Origin: Opitutaceae bacterium
Lineage (GTDB): Bacteria; Verrucomicrobiota; Verrucomicrobiia; Opitutales; Opitutaceae
Reading direction: 5' to 3'
Assembly (NCBI GenBank): GCA_005786775.1
Contig: SYDD01000049.1
Coordinates: forward strand, 1 to 24,579
DNA: 24,579 nucleotides
Of this stretch, positions 1 through 6,605 are shown in pieces. The stretch's first letter is position 1. Each line of letters begins with the position of its first letter. The notes beneath the pieces were generated by a model. That model searched no databases and was not told the DNA's origin. It worked only from the letters and a program-made list of their open reading frames with translations. A program made the position numbers and the translations under genes.

Positions 1-1
1 C

Positions 2-61
2 GCGCCGCCCCCGCCGCCCCCGCCGGCCACGCCCGCCGCGCCGCCCGCTCCCACCCGATGA
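2..61 (+). CDS. C-terminal tail of an upstream gene (partial, Pro/Ala-rich)
   Basis: Reading from base 2 gives an open frame of 19 codons, almost entirely Pro and Ala with a final Thr-Arg, ending in a TGA at 59-61. That stop overlaps the ispG ATG at 58-60 as ATGA, the same coupling seen at two other gene pairs in this window (8369-8372 and 14295-14298). A Pro-rich C-terminal tail is therefore more likely than a non-coding leader. Only the tail is visible, so no function can be assigned. The frame of ispG itself is also open back to base 1, so an N-terminal extension of ispG is the competing reading. Confidence 0.4.
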   Translation, partial: APPPPPPPATPAAPPAPTR

Positions 62-2106
62 ACTACTGTCCCAACCGTTTCCGGACCCGCCGGCGCCCCA
101 CCCGTGAGGTCCGGGTCGGCCCCGTCGGTGTCGGCGGCGCGCAGCCGCGGCGGCTGCAGTCGATGACCACCAGCGACACGCAGGACGTGGCGGCGACCGT
201 GCGGCAGGCGATCGCCCTCGCGGAGGCGGGGTGCGAGATCGTGCGCGTGACGGCGCCCAACGTGGCCGCGGCGCGCTGTCTGCGCGAGATTCGCGCGGGT
301 TTCAGCGCGGCGGGCTTCGCGGGCGTGCCCCTCGTGGCGGACATCCACTTCCTGCCCGGGGCCGCCCTCGAGGCGGTGGAGCACGTGGAGAAGGTGCGGG
401 TCAACCCCGGCAACTACGCCGACAAGAAGCGCTTCGCGGTGCGGGAGTACAGCGACGCCGACTACGCCGCGGAGCTCGAGCGCCTCCACGAGGCCTTCTC
501 CCCGCTCGTACGGCGCTGCCGCGAGCTGGGGCGCGCGCTCCGGATCGGCACCAACCACGGCTCCCTCAGCGACCGCATCCTCAACCGCTACGGGGACACG
601 CCGCTCGGGATGGTGGAGAGCGCGCTCGAGTTCCTCCGCATCGCCGAGGCGAACGGGTTCCGCGACCTCATCCTCTCGATGAAGGCCTCCAACCCCAAGG
701 TGATGATCCAGGCCTACCGCCTGCTCGTCGCCCGGATGGCGGAGGAGGATATGCACTACCCGCTGCACCTCGGCGTGACCGAGGCGGGCGACGGCGAGGA
801 CGGGCGGATCAAGAGCGCCATCGGCATCGGCTCGCTGCTCCTCGACGGCCTCGGTGACACGATCCGCGTTTCGCTCACGGAAGACAGCGTCTACGAGATC
901 CCGGTAGCCCGGGCGATCGCGGACAAAGCGATGCATCTCTGGGCGCATCCCGCAGGCGCGGACGCCGAGGCGCCGGACCGCGTCGACCCTTACCGCTACG
1001 AGCGCCGTGTGCCGGCGACGGTCGACCTCGGCGCCGGATGCCGAACCGGCCCCGACCAGCCCCCGCGCGTGATCGTGCGGCTCGGTGCGGTGGACGACTT
1101 GGCGCGCCCGGCGGCCTGGCTGCGCGCCCCGGCGCGGGCGGACACGCCGGTGGAGGGGCTGCTGGTGCCGGTCCGCGGCGTCGGCGACCTGGGCCGGCTC
1201 TGCGCCGCGGCGGCGAACGGCCTGCCGGTGAACTTCCTCGCGCTGGACGTGACCCCGGAGCTCACGCCCGACGTGCTGCAGCCGCTGCTCGCGCTGAGCC
1301 CGGGCCGCATCGTGATCGCGCGCGACTTTCGGGCCGACGAGGCACCGGCCCTTGCGGCGCACCTCTCGCTGGCGGCGGCGCACGGTCATCTCGTGGCGGG
1401 GGGCGTCACCGCCGATTCCCTGCCGAGGCTCGCGGGGGCGCTCGCGCCCGGCGCGGCGGATCGACTGATCTTGACCCTTGCGGCCGACAGCGCGGGCGCG
1501 GGCGAGCACGCGCTCGGTGCGTACCGCCGGCTCGCGGAGGCCGCGGCGCAGGCGGGGTGGCGCGCGCCGCTATGGATCCGGAACACCGCGGCGACGGCCG
1601 TGCGCCCCGGCAGCGACTTTCTCTCGCGCCTCCTGGAGGCTTCGTTTCTCACCGGAGGACTGCTCTGCGATGGCCTCGGTGATTTGGTCAGCGTGGAGAC
1701 CGAGGGAGAGCCGGAGCGCGCGCTCCGGCTGACGTACAATACGCTGCAGGGCGCGGGCGCGCGCAGCTCGAAGACAGAATTCGTCGCGTGCCCGAGCTGC
1801 GGGCGCACTCTGTTCGATCTGCAAACTACCACCCAGCGGATCCGCGCGCAGACGGGTCACCTCAAGGGGGTGAAGATCGCCATCATGGGCTGCATCGTGA
1901 ACGGCCCTGGCGAGATGGCGGATGCGGATTTTGGATACGTCGGTGGGGCGCCGGGCAAGATCAACCTCTACGTCGGCAAGACGTGCGTGCAGTACAACCT
2001 CCCGCAAGAGCAGGCCGACGCGCGGCTCATCGCGCTCATCCGCGAGCATGGCCGCTGGACGGACCCCGTGGCACCGGAGACAGCGGAGGGCAAACACCCG
2101 GCATGA
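58..2106 (+). CDS. ispG: 4-hydroxy-3-methylbut-2-en-1-yl diphosphate synthase, long three-domain form
   Basis: IspG (GcpE) reductively opens the cyclic diphosphate MEcPP to HMBPP in the cytosolic non-mevalonate isoprenoid pathway. The protein has 682 residues. The N-terminal TIM-barrel domain (about 1-290) carries family motifs such as RLQSMTTSDT near residue 33 and VRVNPGNY near 112. The C-terminal iron-sulfur domain supplies the expected [4Fe-4S] ligands: C578 and C581 in CPSCGRT, then C612 and E619 in GCIVNGPGE. About 270 residues between these domains form the A* insertion typical of plant, chlamydial and Bacteroidetes enzymes. E. coli-type enzymes lack it and are about 370 residues long. 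The ATG at 58 places YCPNRF and RRPTREV at the N-terminus as in the long form. No Shine-Dalgarno is visible, and the start overlaps the preceding stop, which suggests translational coupling. Confidence 0.96.
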   Translation: MNYCPNRFRTRRRPTREVRVGPVGVGGAQPRRLQSMTTSDTQDVAATVRQAIALAEAGCEIVRVTAPNVAAARCLREIRAGFSAAGFAGVPLVADIHFLPGAALEAVEHVEKVRVNPGNYADKKRFAVREYSDADYAAELERLHEAFSPLVRRCRELGRALRIGTNHGSLSDRILNRYGDTPLGMVESALEFLRIAEANGFRDLILSMKASNPKVMIQAYRLLVARMAEEDMHYPLHLGVTEAGDGEDGRIKSAIGIGSLLLDGLGDTIRVSLTEDSVYEIPVARAIADKAMHLWAHPAGADAEAPDRVDPYRYERRVPATVDLGAGCRTGPDQPPRVIVRLGAVDDLARPAAWLRAPARADTPVEGLLVPVRGVGDLGRLCAAAANGLPVNFLALDVTPELTPDVLQPLLALSPGRIVIARDFRADEAPALAAHLSLAAAHGHLVAGGVTADSLPRLAGALAPGAADRLILTLAADSAGAGEHALGAYRRLAEAAAQAGWRAPLWIRNTAATAVRPGSDFLSRLLEASFLTGGLLCDGLGDLVSVETEGEPERALRLTYNTLQGAGARSSKTEFVACPSCGRTLFDLQTTTQRIRAQTGHLKGVKIAIMGCIVNGPGEMADADFGYVGGAPGKINLYVGKTCVQYNLPQEQADARLIALIREHGRWTDPVAPETAEGKHPA

Positions 2107-2115
2107 AGGCCCGTC

Positions 2116-2137
2116 GGGGGCCCCTTAGAGGGCCTCC
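2116..2137 (+). terminator. GC hairpin just after ispG, possible terminator without a U-tract
   Basis: Ten bases after the ispG stop, GGGGG plus CCCT pairs with AGGG plus CCTCC. The loop is TAG, C2121 is bulged and there is one G-T wobble. This gives nine base pairs in all. No run of T follows, so it is not a canonical intrinsic terminator. It may stall polymerase, protect the 3' end, or be a chance GC-rich fold. Confidence 0.35.
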
Positions 2138-2145
2138 GGGGACCA

Positions 2146-2165
2146 TGTGAACAAGTTGTGGGAAA
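2146..2165 (+). promoter_or_regulatory. Pair of DnaA-box-like sites one helical turn apart
   Basis: TGTGAACAA (2146-2154) and TGTGGGAAA (2157-2165) each match the complement of TTWTNCACA with one mismatch, have the same orientation, and start 11 bases apart. Such phasing is typical of cooperative DnaA sites. No binding evidence exists from sequence alone. Confidence 0.4.
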
Positions 2166-2427
2166 GTTGGCCTTGAAATGCCCCGGGGCTTTACGATTAC
2201 TCCGCACTTCGCCACGCTTAGTGTCCGTTTCGGTTGTTCCTTCTTATGCCCTTCGAGCCCTCCCTGAGGCGCCCGCCGTGAGACTTCCCTTACCCCCTTT
2301 CCCGCATCGACTTGGAAATGCAAACCTTGCCTCCGATGCCCGACCCCTTTTCGCACCTTTTTCCTCTCGGCAGACCAGCGCAGGTGATGGTGATGGTGGC
2401 ATGAGTAAGACGCAATCGGCGGCGCCC

Positions 2428-2436
2428 TGTGAATAA
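2428..2436 (+). promoter_or_regulatory. DnaA-box-like site just upstream of the dnaA start
   Basis: TGTGAATAA is the complement of TTATTCACA, a full match to the relaxed consensus TTWTNCACA. It lies 22 bases before the ATG at 2459, where bound DnaA could repress its own gene. If translation instead starts at the GTG 2429-2431, the box would overlap that start codon. Confidence 0.45.
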
Positions 2437-2458
2437 AACCGCCCCCCTCCGCCCGGAC

Positions 2459-3838
2459 ATGTCTTCCGCCCTCCTCTCTCCCAGTCTGTGGGAAACCGTC
2501 AAGTGCGACTTCAAATCGCTCTTCCCGGAGGACGTTTTTCAGATGTGGTTCGAGCCACTCGTCTGCCTGGAGGCGACGGTGGACACGATCACGCTCGGGG
2601 TGCCGAACGACTTTGCCGCGATCTGGATTCACGACAATTACCTCGACTTGATCGCGCAGCGACTCCGCCTCACGGCTGGGCGGGCGGTGCAAGTGCGGCT
2701 GCGCAAGACGGAACCCGCCGGCGGCACGGCCACGCCTTTCGAAGGCGCCCCCACGGCGCGCGTCCGGCCCGCGCCCCCGAAGCGCTCCGCTCGCGGCGAG
2801 GACCGCGGCGCCGCCCAAGGCACGCTCAATCCGCGGAACACTTTCGAGACCTTCGTCGTCGGATCCAATAACCAGATGGCGCACGCCGCGGCGATGGCGG
2901 TCGCCCAGGCGCCGGCTCAAGCCTACAACCCGCTCTTCCTCTACGGGGACACCGGCCTCGGCAAGACACACCTGATGCACGCGATCGGCCACGCCGTGGT
3001 CCGCGCGAACCCCGACGCCCGCGTAGCCTACCTCTCGACGGAGAAGTTCACCAACGAGTTTATCCTCGCGCTGCAGGAGAACGCGCTGGCGAAGTTCCGC
3101 CAGCGCTACCGCCACGTCGACATCCTGCTCATCGACGACGTGCAGTTCCTCGCCGGCAAGGAGCGGATCCAAGAGGAGTTCTTCCACACCTTTAACGACC
3201 TCTTCGAGTCTGGTCGCCAGATCGTCCTCACCAGCGACCGGCGCGCGAGTGAGATCCAGAAGCTGGAGTCGCGCCTCGTCTCCCGCTTCGAGTGGGGCCT
3301 GCCCGCGGACATTCAGGCGCCCGACTTCGAGACTCGGCTCGCAATCCTGCGCAAGAAGTCGCAGCAGCTCAGCTGCGCCCTGCCCGAGCCAATTCTCAGC
3401 TTCATCGCCGAGCACATCACCAAGAACATCCGCCGCCTCGAGGGGGCGCTGCTCAAGGTCTCCAGCTATTCGTCTCTCACCCGGCAGCCGCTCGACCTAC
3501 CAGCGGTAGAACGCCTCCTCCAGGACGTGCTGTTGGAGCAAGCCCAGAATGTACTGACCATCGAGACGATCCAGAAGCGCGTCGCGGACCACTTCCAGAT
3601 CCGCCACAGCGACATGACGAGCAAGCGCCGGCCGAACAATATCGCGATGCCGCGCCAGGTAGCCATGTACCTCTCGCGCATCCTTACCAAGCACTCGCTG
3701 CAGGACATCGGCGACGCCTTCGGCGGACGCGACCACGGCACGGTCATCCACGCCTGCAAGACGGTGGAGAATCTCTGCGAGCAGGACACGTCGATGCGCA
3801 ACAGCGTCGATTTCCTGAAAACCCAGCTCTCCCGCTGA
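2459..3838 (+). CDS. dnaA: Chromosomal replication initiator protein DnaA
   Basis: DnaA is the AAA+ ATPase that opens the origin and loads the replicative helicase. From the ATG at 2459 the protein has 459 residues, normal for the family. Domain I begins with SLWETVKCDF and is followed by a charged, Pro-rich linker (about 85-125). The AAA+ core has Walker A GDTGLGKT at about 163-170 and Walker B ILLIDD at about 222-227. Domain IV ends with the DNA-binding signature GGRDHGTVIHA at about 422-432. A GTG at 2429 would add ten residues (MNKTAPLRPD). I prefer 2459 because the box at 2428-2436 then stays outside the coding region and the conserved LWE lies about ten residues in. No Shine-Dalgarno precedes either start. 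The gene sits between ispG and a small unknown gene, not the classical dnaA-dnaN-recF order. Confidence 0.95.
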   Translation: MSSALLSPSLWETVKCDFKSLFPEDVFQMWFEPLVCLEATVDTITLGVPNDFAAIWIHDNYLDLIAQRLRLTAGRAVQVRLRKTEPAGGTATPFEGAPTARVRPAPPKRSARGEDRGAAQGTLNPRNTFETFVVGSNNQMAHAAAMAVAQAPAQAYNPLFLYGDTGLGKTHLMHAIGHAVVRANPDARVAYLSTEKFTNEFILALQENALAKFRQRYRHVDILLIDDVQFLAGKERIQEEFFHTFNDLFESGRQIVLTSDRRASEIQKLESRLVSRFEWGLPADIQAPDFETRLAILRKKSQQLSCALPEPILSFIAEHITKNIRRLEGALLKVSSYSSLTRQPLDLPAVERLLQDVLLEQAQNVLTIETIQKRVADHFQIRHSDMTSKRRPNNIAMPRQVAMYLSRILTKHSLQDIGDAFGGRDHGTVIHACKTVENLCEQDTSMRNSVDFLKTQLSR

Positions 3839-3855
3839 GGCGGGACACGCCCGCC
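3839..3855 (+). terminator. GC hairpin abutting the dnaA stop
   Basis: GGCGGG (3839-3844), loop ACACG, CCCGCC (3850-3855) form a perfect six-base-pair stem starting directly after TGA. No T-tract follows. It is placed like a terminator and lies before the promoter-like boxes of the next gene. Confidence 0.4.
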
Positions 3856-3880
3856 ACGACCGCTCGGCCGCGGCCCGCGG

Positions 3881-3908
3881 TTGCACGTACGCCCCCGGCC
3901 CCTACGCT
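3881..3908 (+). promoter_or_regulatory. Promoter-like boxes before the 3917 gene, suggesting a leaderless transcript
   Basis: TTGCAC (3881-3886), 16 bases, then TACGCT (3903-3908). The second box ends eight bases before the ATG at 3917, so transcription would begin about at the start codon. The same arrangement recurs at 8861-8888, 15314-15341 and 19940-19967, which raises confidence in each. Confidence 0.55.
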
Positions 3909-3916
3909 CCGACCCG

Positions 3917-4474
3917 ATGAACCTCACGCCTGAGCAGAAAAAGACCGTCGCCTCCTGGGTCGCCGCCGGCGACGGTCTCTCCGCAGTCCAGTCCAAACTG
4001 CGGGACGAGTTCCAGCTCTCCCTGACCTACCGAGACGTGCGTTTCCTAGTCGATGATCTCGACCTGCAGCTGAAGGACGCCGCCCCCAAGGTGGACGCCA
4101 GCGACGTGACCAAGGCGGTGCCCCCGACCCCACGCGCCCCGACACCAGAACCGCCCGGCCCCGGCGCGGGCGGAGACGACGGGGATCCCACGGCGGAAGC
4201 TCCGGGCGGCGAGGAAAGCGACTTGCCCGGCGAGGAACCGGCGGGCGCCTCCACCCTCAGCGTGGCAGTTGATAAGGTCACCCTCATCCCCGGCGCGATC
4301 GCGAGCGGGACGGTCACCTTTAGCGACGGCGTCACCGGCAAGTGGATGATCGACCAATACGGCCGCCCCGGCTTCACGCAGGTAAGCAAAGAGGGGTACC
4401 GCCCGTCCCCGGCGGACGCGCAAACCTTCATGACCGAGCTGCAGTTGGCGATCCGCAACCTCGGTTACGCGTAA
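3917..4474 (+). CDS. Uncharacterised two-domain protein with HTH-like N-terminus
   Basis: The product has 185 residues and I do not recognise a named family. Residues 1-55 are helical, with a pattern (LTPEQKKTVASWV, then LSAVQSKL, then LTYRDVRFLVDDL) that resembles a small helix-turn-helix or resolvase-like fold. Residues 56-110 are a low-complexity linker rich in Pro, Glu, Gly and Asp. Residues 111-160 look like a small beta domain (TLSVAVDKVTLIPGAIASG, then GKWMIDQYGRPGF), followed by a C-terminal helix. There is no signal peptide or membrane segment, so it is probably cytosolic. It has its own promoter-like boxes, follows dnaA, and converges on ligA with 22 bases between stops. The real start is well supported because the boxes end eight bases before this ATG. 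A DNA-binding or regulatory role is only a guess. Confidence 0.8.
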   Translation: MNLTPEQKKTVASWVAAGDGLSAVQSKLRDEFQLSLTYRDVRFLVDDLDLQLKDAAPKVDASDVTKAVPPTPRAPTPEPPGPGAGGDDGDPTAEAPGGEESDLPGEEPAGASTLSVAVDKVTLIPGAIASGTVTFSDGVTGKWMIDQYGRPGFTQVSKEGYRPSPADAQTFMTELQLAIRNLGYA

Positions 4475-4496
4475 TTTCGCTTCCGCCGTGGGGGCC

Positions 4497-6545
4497 TCAG
4501 CCGCCCGCAAGCAACGCCCGCAGCCCCGCCTCGTCGAGCACGGGGATCCCGAGGTCGCGCGCCTTGGCCAGCTTGGAACCAGCGTCTTCGCCCGCGACGA
4601 CGTAATGGGTTTTGCGGCTCACGCTGCCGCTTACCCGGCCGCCGGCGGCCTCGATGAGCGCAGCCGCCTCCTCCCGCGCGAGCGTGGGCAAGGTGCCGGT
4701 CAGCACAAAGGTTTTGCCGGCGAGACCGCCGGCGACGGCGGCCGGCGCCCGCGGGGACAGCCCGGCGGCCAGTAGGTCGGTGACGAGCGCGCGGTTCCCC
4801 AGCTGCTCGCACCAAGTCCGCACCGCGTGGGCCGTCTTATCCCCGAATCCCTCGACGCGGCACAGGTCGGCGACCGGAGCATCGAGCAGGGCCCCGAGCG
4901 AGCGGAAGGTCCGCGCGAGTTCCTTGGCCGCCGCAGCGCCCACCTGCGGGATGCCTAGGCCGTTGATCACGCGCCAAAGCTCCACCTCCCGGCGCGCGTC
5001 GATCCCGGCGATTAGGTTGGCCGCCCAGATTTCGCCCGACTTGCGCAGCGGCAGCAGGTCCTCGAGGCGCAGACGGAAGAGGTCCGGCAGGCGGCGGACT
5101 AAACCCCGGTCGATCAGCTGGCCGACGATCTCCTCGCCCAGCCCGTCGATATCGACCCCTGCCTTCGAGGCGAAGTGCTCGAGGCGGCGGCGGACCTGCT
5201 CGGGGCAATCCGGATTCGGGCAACGCCACGCCACCTCGCCCTCGGCCCGCGCGGCGGCAGTCCGGCACACCGGACACGCCCGCGGGAAGACGTACGGCTC
5301 CGCCCCCGGCGCGCGCCGCCCCGGCACGACCGCCACGACCGCGGGGATAATCTCCCCCGCCTTCTCCACCAGCACCGTGTCCCCGGGGCGCACGTCCTTG
5401 CGCGCGATCTCGTCGGCGTTGTGCAGCGTCGCGCGCCGCACGGTCGTGCCGGCCAAGAGCACCGGTTCCAGCTCCGCCACTGGCGTCAGCACCCCGGTGC
5501 GCCCGACCTGGATCGTGATCTCACGGATGCGAGTCTCGGCGCGGTCCGGCGGAAACTTGAAGGCGCAGGCCCAGCGCGGGGACAATTTGCGCGCCGCCTC
5601 CGCCTGGCCGTCCGCGGCCATCCCGCGGAACCCGACCCGCGGGTGGCGCTGCTGCGCGAAGGCGTCGAGCTTCACGACCGCCCCGTCGGTGCCGAAGGGG
5701 AGCGTGCGGCGCCGGGCATCGAGCTCGCGGATCGCGGTCCACACGGCCTCCGGGCCACGGACGGACCAGAAGGGGTCCAACACCGGCAGGCCCCAGGCGC
5801 GGAGCCGGTCGTGCAGTTTAGTCTGGGAGGTCGCGACCGGCGGCTCGCAGTGGCCGATGCCGTAGAGGACGATCTCCAGCCGGCGACTGGCGACGATCCG
5901 CGGGTCGAGCTGCTTGAGGGTTCCCGCGGCGAGGTTGCGTGGATTGGCGTACGGGGCCTCCCCGGCCTCCTCCTGCAGCTGGTTGATGCGGCGAAACTCC
6001 TCCTCGCGCAGGTAGATTTCGCCCCGTACCTCGATGACCGCCGGCGGCGCGAGGTCGGCCAGCGTCGAAGGCAGGCTGCGGATCGTGCGCACGTTGGCCG
6101 TCACGTCGTCCCCTTCCTCCCCGTCGCCGCGCGTCACGGCCCGAGAGAGCCGCCCTTCCTCGTAGGTCAGGCTGATGGCGACGCCATCGACCTTGGGTTC
6201 GATCGTGTAGGCGAGGTCCTCGGCGCTGAGGGCACGGACGAGGCGCGCGTGAAATTCACGTAGCTCGGCCTCGTCGTAGGTGTTGTCGAGTGTCGTCATC
6301 GCCTGCCGGTGCCGGACCCGCGCGAAGCCCTCGGCCCGATCGTCGCCCACGCGGCTGGTCGGGGAAGGGCCGCCGGTTGCGTCGGCGGACGGGAAGGCGC
6401 ACTCGAGCCGGGCGAGCTCGGCCTTGAGACCGTCGTAAGCAAAGTCAGTGAGCTCCGGCCGGGCCTGCCGGTAGTAAAGCTCGTCGTGCCGCGCGACTTC
6501 AGCGCGGAGCGTGGCGATGCGGAGGGCTGCCTCCTCGGGCGTCAT
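4497..6545 (-). CDS. ligA: NAD-dependent DNA ligase LigA
   Basis: LigA seals nicks with NAD+ as cofactor in replication and repair. The 682 residues match the usual length. Domain Ia is at the N-terminus (HDELYY near 20-25). The adenylation domain carries the catalytic lysine K118 in EPKVDG, where most homologues have a hydrophobic residue in place of P117. An OB fold follows, then a zinc finger with C424, C427, C442 and C447, helix-hairpin-helix repeats around 450-590, and a C-terminal BRCT domain from about 605 (GKTFVLTGTL). A short insertion before SPRWACAFKF lengthens a loop in the adenylation domain. The ATG at 6545 follows a purine-rich GGTGGGATGG, one of the few Shine-Dalgarno-like leaders here. 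It lies 60 bases downstream of the TPR gene and may be co-transcribed with it. Confidence 0.96.
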   Translation of the reverse strand: MTPEEAALRIATLRAEVARHDELYYRQARPELTDFAYDGLKAELARLECAFPSADATGGPSPTSRVGDDRAEGFARVRHRQAMTTLDNTYDEAELREFHARLVRALSAEDLAYTIEPKVDGVAISLTYEEGRLSRAVTRGDGEEGDDVTANVRTIRSLPSTLADLAPPAVIEVRGEIYLREEEFRRINQLQEEAGEAPYANPRNLAAGTLKQLDPRIVASRRLEIVLYGIGHCEPPVATSQTKLHDRLRAWGLPVLDPFWSVRGPEAVWTAIRELDARRRTLPFGTDGAVVKLDAFAQQRHPRVGFRGMAADGQAEAARKLSPRWACAFKFPPDRAETRIREITIQVGRTGVLTPVAELEPVLLAGTTVRRATLHNADEIARKDVRPGDTVLVEKAGEIIPAVVAVVPGRRAPGAEPYVFPRACPVCRTAAARAEGEVAWRCPNPDCPEQVRRRLEHFASKAGVDIDGLGEEIVGQLIDRGLVRRLPDLFRLRLEDLLPLRKSGEIWAANLIAGIDARREVELWRVINGLGIPQVGAAAAKELARTFRSLGALLDAPVADLCRVEGFGDKTAHAVRTWCEQLGNRALVTDLLAAGLSPRAPAAVAGGLAGKTFVLTGTLPTLAREEAAALIEAAGGRVSGSVSRKTHYVVAGEDAGSKLAKARDLGIPVLDEAGLRALLAGG

Positions 6546-6577
6546 CGCGCCATCCCACCGGGGCGGCGGCGCGGCGT

Positions 6578-6591
6578 CGAGCCCGGGCTCG
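6578..6591. repeat. 14-base perfect palindrome between the TPR gene and ligA
   Basis: CGAGCCCGGGCTCG lies in the 60-base gap between the TPR gene stop (6606) and the ligA start (6545). It could fold as a hairpin after the TPR gene or act as an operator-like dyad for ligA. In DNA this rich in GC, palindromes of this size are expected by chance a few times per window. Confidence 0.35.
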
Positions 6592-6605
6592 GCGGCGAGG
6601 GGCGA

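Larger units (their letters stand above)
2107..2458 (+). other. Intergenic region before dnaA, candidate oriC or dnaA control region
   Basis: This is the only gap over 300 bases in the window, and by eye it is poorer in GC than its surroundings, with many T-rich pyrimidine runs from about 2190 to 2375. On one strand it contains sites resembling the DnaA box (consensus TTWTNCACA, here as its complement): TGTGAACAA at 2146-2154, TGTGGGAAA at 2157-2165 and TGTGAATAA at 2428-2436. The first two are spaced 11 bases apart, about one helical turn. A second copy of TGTGGGAAA lies inside dnaA at 2488-2496. A weak promoter-like TTGAAA sits at 2173-2178. A 92-codon open frame at 2158-2436 shows no protein-like character and is treated as chance. 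Location beside dnaA plus boxes suggests an origin or dnaA autoregulation, but three imperfect boxes are few for an origin. Confidence 0.4.

Noticed and set aside
2158..2436. 92-codon open frame in the gap before dnaA
   Set aside because: Its composition is not protein-like, it has no good start context, and it spans DnaA-box-like sites and T-rich DNA typical of a control region.
2036..3415. 459-codon minus-strand open frame across the end of ispG, the intergenic gap and dnaA
   Set aside because: It is antisense to conserved dnaA motifs and its product has no recognisable domain. Codon-position GC bias alone explains its length.
4612..5865. 417-codon open frame on the plus strand opposite ligA
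   Set aside because: Arg- and Ser-rich low-complexity product with no motifs. It is the GC-rich antisense shadow of an unmistakable ligA. The long plus frame at 5175-6263 is rejected for the same reason.
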